Of a stretch of 64,000 nucleotides of DNA, positions 26,787 through 34,766 are shown one piece after another (positions within the stretch are counted from its first letter, which is position 1; every line of letters begins with the position of its first letter). The translations under genes and the position numbers were made by a program. This DNA comes from Ulvibacter algarum (GTDB taxonomy: Bacteria; Bacteroidota; Bacteroidia; Flavobacteriales; Flavobacteriaceae), in NCBI GenBank assembly GCA_947488905.1, contig CANLBJ010000008.1, positions 1 through 64,000 of the forward strand, in the 5' to 3' direction. The notes beneath the pieces are model-generated. The model did no database searches and was not told where the DNA came from. It saw only the letters and a list, made by a program, of their open reading frames with translations.

Positions 26787-26794
26787 TATCTTTG
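26787..26794 (+). promoter_or_regulatory. trp operon promoter -7 element
   Basis: TATCTTTG at 26787-26794, with TTG-like bases about 20 upstream (GTTGTGAG at 26765-26772). Transcription would start near 26800, a few bases before the leader peptide ATG at 26807. Confidence 0.6.
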
Positions 26795-26806
26795 GCACTT
26801 ACAATT

Positions 26807-26857
26807 ATGAAAACAACAAACAATCTTACTTGGTGGTGGAATAACTCTCGACAATAA
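26807..26857 (+). CDS. trpL: trp operon leader peptide
   Basis: A 16-residue open frame, MKTTNNLTWWWNNSRQ, encodes three consecutive tryptophans and ends just before a hairpin. In classical attenuation, ribosomes stall at Trp codons when charged tRNA-Trp is scarce, which lets the transcript avoid the downstream terminator. Position (first frame after the promoter, before trpE) and composition make this assignment strong although the gene is too short for homology-based calling. Confidence 0.88.
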   Translation: MKTTNNLTWWWNNSRQ

Positions 26858-26926
26858 TCGTGAGCTAAGCACTATTTAGTATATATCATACAAAAGGCTT
26901 GTCATTCACGACAAGCCTTTTTTTTT
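26858..26926 (+). promoter_or_regulatory. trp attenuator (antiterminator and terminator)
   Basis: The terminator is AAAGGCTTGTC (26893-26903), loop ATTCAC, GACAAGCCTTT (26910-26920), then a T-run. A first hairpin spans the leader stop (CTC-T-CGA with TCG-T-GAG). The segment TCGTGA (26858-26863) can instead pair with TCACGA (26906-26911) in the terminator loop and stem, a possible antiterminator. The terminator is seen directly; the switch is inferred. Confidence 0.8.
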
Positions 26927-26934
26927 ATTTAAAA

Positions 26935-28335
26935 ATGAAATACAATCTTAAAACATACAGTAAAAATCTACTAGCAGATACACTTACACCTGTGTCCGTA
27001 TATCTGCGTCTACGCGATAAATTTCCTAATAGTTTATTGCTAGAGAGTAGTGATTATCACGCTAATGACAATAGCTTTAGTTACATCTGTTGCAACCCTA
27101 TTGCTTCTATAAAAATAGCAAATGGGCAAATTACACAGCAGTATCCTGATGGTTCTTCAGAAATTTTAAGCATCGAAAAATCTACAGATGTCCCAAAAGT
27201 AATTCAGCAATTTTCAGAGTCTTTTGAGGCAGATGACACACAGGCATTCAAGTTTATTAATAATGGCTTGTTTGGGTATATGTCTTATGACATGGTGCGC
27301 TATTTTGAAAACATAGACCTTAACAAAAAGAAAGGTGACCTTGAGATACCAGATGCATATTATGCAGTGTATCAAAACGTGATTGCTATTAATCACTTTA
27401 ATAATGAGGCTTATATTTTTGCGCATTGTTATGAGAGCGATAACAACATTGAACAAATGGAGCGTCTCTTAAAGTCTAAGAATTTTGCAGAATACCCATT
27501 TGCAAAAGACGGCCAACCCACTACAAATTTAAAAGACGAGGAGTTTAAAGAGCTAGTTATTAAATGTAAGGAGCACTGTGCCCGCGGAGATGTTTTTCAG
27601 ATAGTACCAAGCAAACGCTTTTCTCAAAAATTTACAGGAGATGAATTTAACGTTTATAGAGCTTTACGCAGTATAAACCCATCCCCTTACCTCTTCTATT
27701 TTGACTACGGAAATTTTAAAATATTTGGAAGTTCGCCAGAAGCACAACTAGTAGTAAAAGGCGATCAAGCAGAAATTCATCCCATTGCCGGAACCTTTAA
27801 AAGAACAGGTGATGATGAAAAAGATGCGATTGCAGCCAAGGAACTTTCCGCAGATGAAAAAGAAAATAGCGAGCATGTAATGTTAGTAGACCTTGCCAGA
27901 AATGACTTAAGCAGACACGGTAGTAATGTAAAAGTAGAGACCTATCGCGAAGTACAGTTTTTCTCGCACGTAATACACTTGGTAAGTAAAGTAACGGCAA
28001 CAAAAAATAAAGAGACTGCCACTATGCAAGTAGTAGCAGATACATTTCCGGCAGGGACATTGAGTGGTGCACCCAAGCACAACGCAATGACGCTGTTAGA
28101 AAAGTACGAAAACGTAAACAGAGATTTCTACGGCGGTGCCATTGGTTTTATGGATTTTAAAGGCAACTTTAATCACGCCATTATCATTAGAAGCTTTGTG
28201 AGTAAAAATCACACATTACATTTTCAAGCAGGTGCAGGAGTAGTAAATGATAGTGATCCAGAAAAGGAGCTACAAGAAGTATATCACAAATTAGGAGCTT
28301 TACAAAAAGCATTAAAGTTAGCAGAAGAAATATGA
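26935..28335 (+). CDS. trpE: Anthranilate synthase component I
   Basis: Converts chorismate to anthranilate with ammonia from TrpG. 466 residues from the ATG at 26935. An in-frame TTG at 26899 lies inside the attenuator and was rejected. The N-terminal domain carries the LLESSD motif used for tryptophan feedback binding. The chorismate-binding core has FQIVPSKRF, NPSPYLFYFDYG, SSPEAQLVV, HPIAGTFKR, ADEKENSEHVMLVDLARNDL and GTLSGAPKHNAM. First structural gene of trpEGDCFBA. Its stop overlaps the trpG start (ATGA). Confidence 0.96.
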   Translation: MKYNLKTYSKNLLADTLTPVSVYLRLRDKFPNSLLLESSDYHANDNSFSYICCNPIASIKIANGQITQQYPDGSSEILSIEKSTDVPKVIQQFSESFEADDTQAFKFINNGLFGYMSYDMVRYFENIDLNKKKGDLEIPDAYYAVYQNVIAINHFNNEAYIFAHCYESDNNIEQMERLLKSKNFAEYPFAKDGQPTTNLKDEEFKELVIKCKEHCARGDVFQIVPSKRFSQKFTGDEFNVYRALRSINPSPYLFYFDYGNFKIFGSSPEAQLVVKGDQAEIHPIAGTFKRTGDDEKDAIAAKELSADEKENSEHVMLVDLARNDLSRHGSNVKVETYREVQFFSHVIHLVSKVTATKNKETATMQVVADTFPAGTLSGAPKHNAMTLLEKYENVNRDFYGGAIGFMDFKGNFNHAIIIRSFVSKNHTLHFQAGAGVVNDSDPEKELQEVYHKLGALQKALKLAEEI

Positions 28336-28898
28336 AAATAATAGTAATAGATAACTACGACAGTTTTGTATACAACCTAGTTCACTACTTAGAAGAACTA
28401 GACTGTGATGTACACGTTTTACGTAATGACCAGTTTCATATAGAAGATCTGGAACAATACGATAAGATATTATTATCTCCAGGACCGGGAATACCTGAAG
28501 AAGCTGGATTATTAAAACAAGTAATTAAAACCTATGCGGGCAAAAAACCAATTCTAGGTGTTTGTTTAGGGCAACAAGCCATAGGCGAAGTTTTTGGGGG
28601 ATCATTAACTAATCTTTCTAAAGTTTTTCACGGTGTTGCTACAAAGGCAGAAGTACTAGTTGATGATGAGCCCTTATTTAAAGGTTTAGGCAACGAGATA
28701 GAAATAGGAAGATATCACAGTTGGGTTGTTAATAAAGAAGATTTTCCGGCAAGTCTTGAGATCACTTCTTTAGACAGTAATGGACAGATAATGTCTTTAC
28801 GCCATAGAGAATTAGATATTAGAGGCGTTCAGTTTCACCCAGAAAGTGTATTGACGCCAAGAGGCAAAGAGATGATTAAGAATTGGATTGAAATGTAG
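28332..28898 (+). CDS. trpG: Anthranilate synthase component II (glutaminase)
   Basis: Class I glutamine amidotransferase that feeds ammonia to TrpE. 188 residues: IDNYDSFVYNLVHYLEELD at the start, oxyanion region LLSPGPGIPEEAG, nucleophile Cys in GVCLGQQAIGEVFGG (about 79), and the catalytic His-x-Glu in VQFHPESVLTP. It overlaps trpE by four bases, so translation is coupled, and trpD begins five bases after its stop. The protein is a stand-alone subunit, not fused to TrpD. Confidence 0.96.
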   Translation: MKIIVIDNYDSFVYNLVHYLEELDCDVHVLRNDQFHIEDLEQYDKILLSPGPGIPEEAGLLKQVIKTYAGKKPILGVCLGQQAIGEVFGGSLTNLSKVFHGVATKAEVLVDDEPLFKGLGNEIEIGRYHSWVVNKEDFPASLEITSLDSNGQIMSLRHRELDIRGVQFHPESVLTPRGKEMIKNWIEM

Positions 28899-28902
28899 TA
28901 AG

Positions 28903-29901
28903 ATGAAACAAATACTTAACAAATTAATTAACCACGAGCGTTTATCAAAAGTACAAGCGAGAGAAGTTTTGGTTAATATTTCCGAAGGGAAATATAATCA
29001 AAGTCAGATTGCCGCTTTTATGACGGTGTACATGATGCGTAGTATAGACATTGAAGAACTGGAAGGTTTTCGTGATGCCTTGCTTGAACTTTGCATACCA
29101 GTTAATGTGAGTGATTACAACACTATAGATTTATGCGGTACTGGCGGCGACGGCAAAAACACCTTTAACATAAGTACACTCGCATCTTTTGTCACAGCTG
29201 GCGCAGGCGTGCACGTTACTAAACACGGTAATTATGGAGTCTCTTCTATTAGCGGGAGTAGTAATGTAATGGAACAATTAGGCATTAAGTTTAGCAACAA
29301 CAATGACCATCATAAAAGATGCCTTGATGAAGCAGGAATCTGTGTATTACACGCACCATTATTTCACCCTGCAATGAAAAACGTAGCGCCTATTCGTAGA
29401 GAACTGGGCGTAAAAACGTTCTTTAATATGCTGGGGCCAATGGTAAATCCTGCATTTCCTAAAAACCAGTTAGTGGGAGTTTTTAACCTAGAACTAGCAA
29501 GAATGTATGGTTATCTCTATCAAAAAGGAAATAAAAATTTTGCCGTACTCCACGCTATGGATGGTTATGATGAAGTGAGTTTAACAGGTCCTGTAAAGAT
29601 GATTAGTAATGCATCAGAAATGGTATTGACTCCAGAGAGTTTTGGAGTTCAAAAAATAGCTCAAAGTGATATTTACGGAGGAGAAACTGTAGAAGAATCT
29701 GCTCGTATTTTTTCTGAAATATTAAATGGAAATGGAACTGCCCCACAAAATAATGTAGTATGCGCAAATGCAGGATTGGCTATCGCTACAGTTACGGGCT
29801 GCACTATTCAAGAAGGGTTTGACAAAGCAAAAGAAAGTTTGATGAGTGGTAATGGTTTAATTGCTTTAAACAAATTAAGAGCATTGAGCACAAATTTATA
29901 A
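28903..29901 (+). CDS. trpD: Anthranilate phosphoribosyltransferase
   Basis: Joins anthranilate to PRPP. 332 residues from the ATG at 28903; an upstream TTG at 28888 would overlap trpG and is less likely. Motifs: DLCGTGGDGKNTFNIS (PRPP and Mg binding), GVHVTKHGNYGVSSISGSSN, FHPAMKNVAPIRRELGVKTF and NMLGPMVNP. A TTTCCGAAG motif encodes part of NISEGKYNQ near the start. It is followed by a palindromic spacer before trpC. Confidence 0.96.
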   Translation: MKQILNKLINHERLSKVQAREVLVNISEGKYNQSQIAAFMTVYMMRSIDIEELEGFRDALLELCIPVNVSDYNTIDLCGTGGDGKNTFNISTLASFVTAGAGVHVTKHGNYGVSSISGSSNVMEQLGIKFSNNNDHHKRCLDEAGICVLHAPLFHPAMKNVAPIRRELGVKTFFNMLGPMVNPAFPKNQLVGVFNLELARMYGYLYQKGNKNFAVLHAMDGYDEVSLTGPVKMISNASEMVLTPESFGVQKIAQSDIYGGETVEESARIFSEILNGNGTAPQNNVVCANAGLAIATVTGCTIQEGFDKAKESLMSGNGLIALNKLRALSTNL

Positions 29902-29911
29902 ACAAACAGAT

Positions 29912-29993
29912 AGACTACTCTCCCTCTGGGAGAGTCAAACTTTTCAATCAGCCTTTTCGGCTGAGCAGATAAAGTTTGGTGAGGGAATAGTCT
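29912..29993 (+). repeat. 82-bp palindromic intergenic element in the trp operon
   Basis: The ends AGACTACTCTCCCTC and GTGAGGGAATAGTCT are near-perfect complements. Inside lie CTCCCTCTGGGAG, AAACTTT/AAAGTTT and the central hairpin CAGCCttttcGGCTG. It fills the trpD-trpC gap. It looks like a dispersed flavobacterial intergenic repeat rather than a terminator, because no T-run follows and trpC continues the operon. Confidence 0.7.
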
Positions 29994-30016
29994 CCCAAGA
30001 ACAATCAAAAAAGATA

Positions 30017-30043
30017 CTCACTTTCGTGAGAACAAGCATGACA
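30017..30043 (+). repeat. REP-like hairpin whose ATGACA tail starts trpC
   Basis: CTCAC-TTTC-GTGAG (30017-30030) is followed, seven bases later, by ATGACA (30038-30043), the first two codons of trpC. The same hairpin-plus-ATGACA arrangement recurs at 30866-30890, 33866-33889 and 51647-51670. Confidence 0.55.
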
Positions 30044-30817
30044 ATACTAGATAAAATAACAAGCTATAAAAAGCTAGAAGTTGCAGCAAGAAAACAGGCG
30101 TTTCCAGTTTCACTATTAAAGCAATCCACGTTGTTTAATAGAGACTGTTACGCTATGGCAAAAAGCGTAGCAACAGGCTCTGGGATTATCGCAGAACATA
30201 AAAGAAGATCACCAAGCAAGTCTGTTATCAACGAGAGCATCTTACTACCAGAAGTAGTAAAAGGATATGAAAACGCTGGCGTGAGTGCTATCTCTGTATT
30301 AACAGACACGAAGTTTTTTGGTGGCTCGTTAGATGATTTACTGTTGGCAAGGGCTTACGTTAACATTCCAATATTAAGAAAAGACTTCATTATTGATCCC
30401 TATCAAATTTATGAAGCAAAAGCCTACGGTGCAGATGCTATTTTATTAATTGCAGCTTGTCTTGAAGAAAGTCAATTGCAAGAGTATTCTGCTTTAGCAA
30501 AAGAGTTAGGGATGGATGTATTATTAGAAATACATAATGAAGAAGAGCTTAAAAAATCTTTACACCCAACGGTAGACTTATTAGGGGTTAATAACAGAAA
30601 TCTAAAAACCTTTGAAGTTTCACTTGATGCAAGTAAGGCTTTATCAAAATTGATTCCTGATAGTTATGTAAAAGTTTCAGAAAGTGGGATTAGTAGTATT
30701 GAAGCTATTAAAGAATTAAAGCCTTTTGGGTATAAAGGGTTTTTAATAGGAGAGCGATTTATGAAAACTGAGAATCCTGGAGAGAGCGCTGGTGAGTTTA
30801 TTAAGGCACTAAAGTAG
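30038..30817 (+). CDS. trpC: Indole-3-glycerol phosphate synthase
   Basis: Closes the indole ring in tryptophan synthesis. 259 residues from ATG 30038. TIM-barrel motifs: IIAEHKRRSPSKSVI (catalytic Lys and phosphate contacts), GVSAISVLTDTKFFGG, PILRKDFIIDPYQIYEAKA, LEIHNEEEL, LLGVNNRNLKTFEVSL and SESGISS. It is not fused to TrpF. The stop codon lies within a tandem 7-mer repeat. Confidence 0.96.
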   Translation: MTILDKITSYKKLEVAARKQAFPVSLLKQSTLFNRDCYAMAKSVATGSGIIAEHKRRSPSKSVINESILLPEVVKGYENAGVSAISVLTDTKFFGGSLDDLLLARAYVNIPILRKDFIIDPYQIYEAKAYGADAILLIAACLEESQLQEYSALAKELGMDVLLEIHNEEELKKSLHPTVDLLGVNNRNLKTFEVSLDASKALSKLIPDSYVKVSESGISSIEAIKELKPFGYKGFLIGERFMKTENPGESAGEFIKALK

Positions 30818-30847
30818 TGAGTAGTGAGTAGTGAGTAGTGAGTAGTG
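30813..30847 (+). repeat. Five tandem 7-mers across the trpC stop
   Basis: AGTAGTG is repeated five times without change from 30813 to 30847. The trpC stop (TAG at 30815-30817) is in the first unit, and the repeat places stop codons (TAG, TGA) in all frames. Copy number is likely to vary by slippage without affecting the protein. Confidence 0.85.
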
Positions 30848-30865
30848 AAAAATATAAAATCAGAG

Positions 30866-30890
30866 ATTTCCGCCTTCGCGGAAATGACAG
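30866..30890 (+). repeat. REP-like hairpin before trpF
   Basis: Perfect hairpin ATTTCCGC-CTTC-GCGGAAAT (30866-30885) followed by GACAG, ending three bases before the trpF ATG. It is the best-formed member of the hairpin family seen in this window and may influence trpF translation. Confidence 0.7.
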
Positions 30891-30893
30891 AAT

Positions 30894-31529
30894 ATGGATA
30901 TTAAACTAAAAATATGCGGAATGAAGCACAACGTAGCTCAAGTAGCAGCGTTGCTGCCAGACTATTTAGGCTTTATATTTTATGAGAAGAGTGCGCGTAA
31001 TTACGAATTGAATGAAATATCCGCCTCCGCGGGTATGAAAAAAGTGGGTGTTTTTGTTGATGCCTCTATCTCATTTGTAATGAAGAAAATCAAAGCATTT
31101 AAACTGGATGTTATTCAACTACACGGAGATGAGTCTGTATTTTATATCAATGAACTAAATCAAAATATATTTAATTCAAATTTAAGACACGGGGTAGAAA
31201 TATGGAAGGTGTTTTCTGTAGACAATGATTTTAACTTCGGAAATATTACAAAATATGAAAACACGGTAGATAAATTTCTATTTGATACCAAAGGAAAAGA
31301 CAAAGGCGGTAACGGTTTCGCGTTTGATTGGACCGTTTTAAAAGAGTACCCAAGCACCAAGCCTTTCATTTTAAGTGGTGGTATTTCAATGGAGAATATT
31401 TCCGAAGTAAAAGAACTACTTAAAACAGATTTGCCTATTTACGCTATTGATGTAAATAGCAAGTTTGAGGATAGTCCGGGGATGAAGAATATTGAAGAAT
31501 TAAAAAAATTAATACAAGAATTTGCTTAA
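30894..31529 (+). CDS. trpF: Phosphoribosylanthranilate isomerase
   Basis: Isomerises N-phosphoribosylanthranilate. 211 residues with KLKICGMK (catalytic Cys), YLGFIFYEKSAR, KKVGVFVDAS, VIQLHGDES, DKFLFDTKGKDKGGNGFAFDW (catalytic Asp) and FILSGGISMENISEV. A copy of the REP-like hairpin lies inside the gene at 31017-31036 and encodes residues in the segment NEISASAGMKK. Two TTTCCGAAG motifs (31235, complement; 31399) also lie within it. Stand-alone rather than fused to TrpC. Confidence 0.95.
   Translation: MDIKLKICGMKHNVAQVAALLPDYLGFIFYEKSARNYELNEISASAGMKKVGVFVDASISFVMKKIKAFKLDVIQLHGDESVFYINELNQNIFNSNLRHGVEIWKVFSVDNDFNFGNITKYENTVDKFLFDTKGKDKGGNGFAFDWTVLKEYPSTKPFILSGGISMENISEVKELLKTDLPIYAIDVNSKFEDSPGMKNIEELKKLIQEFA
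31017..31036 (+). repeat. REP-like hairpin inside trpF
   Basis: ATATCCGC-CTCC-GCGGGTAT can form an eight-base stem with one T-G pair, the same shape and nearly the same loop as the hairpin at 30866-30885, about 150 bases upstream. It is read in frame through the loop preceding the conserved KKVGVFV strand. Confidence 0.6.
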
Positions 31530-31561
31530 AGCATATGGCTTAAAGCATAAAGCAATTCAGA

Positions 31562-32743
31562 ATGAATTATAACGTAAACGAAAAAGGGTATTATGGCGAG
31601 TTTGGTGGTGCTTACATCCCAGAAATGCTGTATCCAAATGTAGAAGAATTACGCCAGCAATATTTAAAGGTGATGGCTTCAGATGAATTTCAGGCGGAGT
31701 TTCAAGACCTGCTTAAGGAATATGTGGGACGCCCTACGCCATTGTATTTTGCTAAACGTATGTCTGAGAAATACAACACAAAAATCTACTTAAAACGAGA
31801 AGATCTTTGTCATACGGGAGCGCATAAAGTAAACAATACTATTGGTCAAATTTTAATGGCGCAGCGTTTAGGTAAAAAACGAATTATCGCAGAAACAGGC
31901 GCAGGACAACACGGTGTTGCAACTGCAACGGTTTGCGCATTAATGGGATTAGAATGTATTGTCTATATGGGCGAAATTGACATTGCCAGACAGGCGCCAA
32001 ACGTAGCAAGAATGAAAATGCTAGGCGCAACAGTTGTCCCAGCATTAAGTGGCAGTAGGACATTAAAAGATGCCACAAACGAAGCTATTAGAGACTGGAT
32101 TAATAACCCAACAGATACACATTATATTATAGGGAGCGTCGTAGGACCTCATCCCTATCCAGATATGGTGGCACGTTTTCAGAGTGTTATTTCTGAAGAA
32201 ATTAAAACACAGTTACAAGAAAAAGAAGGAAGAGAAAACCCAGATTTTGTAGTTGCTTGTGTGGGAGGTGGTAGTAATGCTGCCGGTGCTTATTATCATT
32301 ATCTAGATCAACCAGATGTAGGTATCATCGCTGTTGAAGCTGCAGGAAAAGGAATACATACAGGTGAGAGTGCAGCCACCTCAGCTTTAGGAAAAACAGG
32401 GATTATCCACGGTAGCAAAACCCTTTTAATGCAAACTGATGATGGGCAGATTACAGAGCCATACTCCATTAGCGCAGGATTAGACTACCCTGGCGTTGGG
32501 CCTATGCACGCACATCTTTTTACTAGTGGGCGCGGTGAGTTTATAAGCATCACAGATGATGATGCGATGAATGCCGGCTTAGCACTTTGTAAACTAGAAG
32601 GTATCATCCCAGCGATAGAATCAAGTCACGCACTTGCCATATTTGAGACACGTACATTTAAACCAGATGATGTGGTGGTGGTAAATTTGAGTGGTCGTGG
32701 GGATAAAGACCTTAACAATTATATAGAATATTTTAATTTATAA
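31562..32743 (+). CDS. trpB: Tryptophan synthase beta subunit
   Basis: PLP enzyme that condenses indole with serine. 393 residues, a typical TrpB1 of the operon-borne type. Motifs: [49 protein letters not shown] with the PLP Lys in [42 protein letters not shown] and LSGRGDKDL. It partners with TrpA, encoded 55 bases downstream; the gap is purine-rich with no hairpin. Confidence 0.97.
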   Translation: MNYNVNEKGYYGEFGGAYIPEMLYPNVEELRQQYLKVMASDEFQAEFQDLLKEYVGRPTPLYFAKRMSEKYNTKIYLKREDLCHTGAHKVNNTIGQILMAQRLGKKRIIAETGAGQHGVATATVCALMGLECIVYMGEIDIARQAPNVARMKMLGATVVPALSGSRTLKDATNEAIRDWINNPTDTHYIIGSVVGPHPYPDMVARFQSVISEEIKTQLQEKEGRENPDFVVACVGGGSNAAGAYYHYLDQPDVGIIAVEAAGKGIHTGESAATSALGKTGIIHGSKTLLMQTDDGQITEPYSISAGLDYPGVGPMHAHLFTSGRGEFISITDDDAMNAGLALCKLEGIIPAIESSHALAIFETRTFKPDDVVVVNLSGRGDKDLNNYIEYFNL

Positions 32744-32798
32744 TTAGAGAAAAGAAGAAAGACCGTTTCACTGAAAGAAGAAAGAAAAAAGAAAACAA

Positions 32799-33560
32799 AT
32801 GAATCGCATAAACGACAAACTCAACACAAAATCAAAATTACTCTCCATCTACTTCACAGCAGGTTACCCAAACCTTGAAGACACTGTTCCGGTTTTAGAA
32901 AGCTTACAAGCTAACGGAGTTGACATGGTAGAGATAGGCTTACCCTTTAGTGATCCCTTAGCAGATGGCCCAACCATACAAGCAAGTGGCACGCAGGCGT
33001 TAAAAAACGGAATGACCACTACCCTACTTTTTGAGCAATTAAAAGACATTAGAAAAACGGTCTCTATTCCATTAATTATTATGGGATATTTTAATCCTGT
33101 ATTGCAATATGGGGTGGAGAATTTCTGTAAAAAATGTCAAGAAATTGGGATTGACGGTTTCATTTTACCAGATTTACCGCTGGCAGAATATCAAGAACAT
33201 TATCAAGAAATGTTTGAGAAATACGGTTTAGTCAATGTGTTTTTAATCACACCGCAGACAAGTGACGAGCGCATTAAACAAATAGATGATGCCAGCAACG
33301 GCTTTATTTATATGGTGAGTAGCGCGAGTGTAACGGGTAGTCAATCTGGCTTCGGAAATGCGCAAACGGACTACTTTGCTCGTATCAAAAACATGAATCT
33401 TAACAACCCACAGATTGTAGGATTTGGGATTAATAATTCTGAAACTTTTGACGCTGCAACCAAGTATACTAATGGAGCAATTATAGGAAGTGCATTTATT
33501 AAAATGCTCACAACAAAAGGTATTGACGGTATTAGTGATTTTGTAAAGTCTATTAGATAA
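32799..33560 (+). CDS. trpA: Tryptophan synthase alpha subunit
   Basis: Cleaves indole-3-glycerol phosphate and channels indole to TrpB. 253 residues: LLSIYFTAGYPNLEDTVPVL, VDMVEIGLPFSDPLADGP (catalytic Glu), DGFILPDLPLAEY (catalytic Asp), YMVSSASVTGSQSGFG and VGFGINNSETF. Last gene of the trp operon. A T-rich stretch follows (TAATTTTTTTTAATT) but no convincing hairpin, so read-through into the small genes downstream is possible. Confidence 0.96.
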   Translation: MNRINDKLNTKSKLLSIYFTAGYPNLEDTVPVLESLQANGVDMVEIGLPFSDPLADGPTIQASGTQALKNGMTTTLLFEQLKDIRKTVSIPLIIMGYFNPVLQYGVENFCKKCQEIGIDGFILPDLPLAEYQEHYQEMFEKYGLVNVFLITPQTSDERIKQIDDASNGFIYMVSSASVTGSQSGFGNAQTDYFARIKNMNLNNPQIVGFGINNSETFDAATKYTNGAIIGSAFIKMLTTKGIDGISDFVKSIR

Positions 33561-33661
33561 TTTTTTTTAATTTCAATTTCAAGGTTTAACAAAGCTTTAC
33601 TACTAGACCATTCTCAGTTAAGACAAATGTTTTGTATCTTAGAGATGAACATAAAAAGACA

Positions 33662-33799
33662 ATGACGATGGAACGTAAATTTGAAACAAAAGTAGAGCAA
33701 ACAAATCCAACTAACCCAACTGGTAATGTGCATCAGAAGAGAAAAAACAAATTCAATCCTAGAACAAAAACTATTAAAGAGCAGCAGGAAAAACAATAA
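33662..33799 (+). CDS. Small basic protein upstream of bTHX
   Basis: An open frame of 45 residues (MTMERKFETKVEQTNPTNPT at the start, ending RTKTIKEQQEKQ) with coding-like codon use and high Lys/Asn/Gln content. I do not recognise it. It lies 103 bases before the bTHX ribosomal protein gene on the same strand. A TATCTTAG (one mismatch to the promoter motif) lies just upstream. It could be a small ribosome-associated or stress protein, but this is only suggested by charge and neighbour. Confidence 0.45.
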   Translation: MTMERKFETKVEQTNPTNPTGNVHQKRKNKFNPRTKTIKEQQEKQ

Positions 33800-33865
33800 A
33801 CATTACTAAAATTTCTGCAGGAGTATATCCTGAACGATAGTCGAAGGACGGAATTAACAATAGAG

Positions 33866-33889
33866 ATACACGCCTTAGCGAGTATGACA
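33866..33889 (+). repeat. REP-like hairpin before bTHX
   Basis: ATAC-A-CGC-CTTA-GCG-A-GTAT (33866-33885) followed by GACA, 13 bases before the bTHX ATG. One A-A mismatch interrupts the stem. It is preceded by CTGAACGATAGTCGAAGGAC, another word of the sort found in dispersed intergenic repeats. Confidence 0.6.
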
Positions 33890-33902
33890 ATAAAATATAA
33901 TT

Positions 33903-34031
33903 ATGGGAAGAGGAGATAAAAAAACAAGAAGAGGAAAAATAAGTATTGGTACTTTTGGGAAGCTAAGACCTAAACGTAAAAAGTTTACTGTGCGCCCAAA
34001 AAAGGTCAAGGGTAATGCACCACAAAATTAA
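33903..34031 (+). CDS. 30S ribosomal protein bTHX
   Basis: 42 residues: MGRGDKKTRRGKISIGTFGK followed by LRPKRKKFTVRPKKVKG. This matches bTHX (Thx), the tiny basic peptide in the head of the 30S subunit first known from Thermus (MGKGDRRTRRGK-type start) and present in Bacteroidota. Too short for most gene finders. Its stop codon directly abuts the stop of the convergent UDG-like gene (0-base gap), so no separate terminator fits between them. Confidence 0.9.
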   Translation: MGRGDKKTRRGKISIGTFGKLRPKRKKFTVRPKKVKGNAPQN

Positions 34032-34727
34032 CTAAGAGCGATTGGGTAACCAATCGCTTTTTTGTTGGGTGAAATAAGGACGGTACTGCTCAATCCTAAA
34101 ATCAATAGTATTCTTGTTAGGAAAAGAAGCCTTCATCTCTTTATAAGCTATCAAACTACCTACCGCTCTATTGGCCGCACCACTTGGCGCAGTTAGAGAA
34201 ACAGTGTGTACTATTCTTTTTGAAATAGGCAATTGAAACCTGTGTATTCTAGGCACACTACCACTAATAACATCGAGCTTTATCTTTTGCTCTTTTAATA
34301 GTTTTCTAAAAAAATACTCAGGTCCGTTTTTACTGTTCCCGCCTGTAAATAATAAAGTATCTGTTTTTGGATAATTTTCTAATACTGCAATCAAATCTCT
34401 AAAGGTTACCTCTTGCATCCCGAGATCACTTGCGTCTATTTTTTCTCTTTTTGCAGATGCTACTATATCACAAATGCCAATGCTGTTTTTTATTAATAGC
34501 GTTTGCCTTTGCTCTATGGCTTGTTGTGTAGTTTCAAAAACTAGATTTTTATCAAATATCGAATTTAATATTGGCCATAATTGTCCGTCAATACTTCCGT
34601 AGCTGAAGTTGACATCGCCTGGCTTAAGTTCGCCATTGGTAAATCTGGGCGGTGGTAATGTGCCTACTATAAGTTTTGTGGCGTTCTCAATGTTGAATGG
34701 TTTATATGGGTGGGTGTGGTGAAACAA
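34032..34727 (-). CDS. Uracil-DNA glycosylase superfamily protein
   Basis: 231 residues. The N-terminal IVGTLPPPRFTNGELKPGDV, NFSYGSIDGQLWPIL and the later LLFTGGNSKNG (beta-strand plus active-site-like loop) fit the UDG-like superfamily (family related to Mug/UDG). The usual catalytic Asp/Asn and HPSP motif are not clearly present; TAPSGAANRAVG replaces the latter. DNA repair activity is therefore uncertain, and a nucleotide-related role is possible. Confidence 0.75.
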   Translation of the reverse strand: MFHHTHPYKPFNIENATKLIVGTLPPPRFTNGELKPGDVNFSYGSIDGQLWPILNSIFDKNLVFETTQQAIEQRQTLLIKNSIGICDIVASAKREKIDASDLGMQEVTFRDLIAVLENYPKTDTLLFTGGNSKNGPEYFFRKLLKEQKIKLDVISGSVPRIHRFQLPISKRIVHTVSLTAPSGAANRAVGSLIAYKEMKASFPNKNTIDFRIEQYRPYFTQQKSDWLPNRS

Positions 34728-34766
34728 ACGCTGTTGTTAATTTTATTTATACTTTGTTCTATGTTG

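Noticed and set aside
27797-28003. Minus-strand frame opposite trpE
   Set aside because: Shadow of trpE in its most conserved catalytic region.
30017-30890. Interpreting the hairpins before trpC and trpF as terminators
   Set aside because: No T-run follows and the operon continues directly into the next gene.
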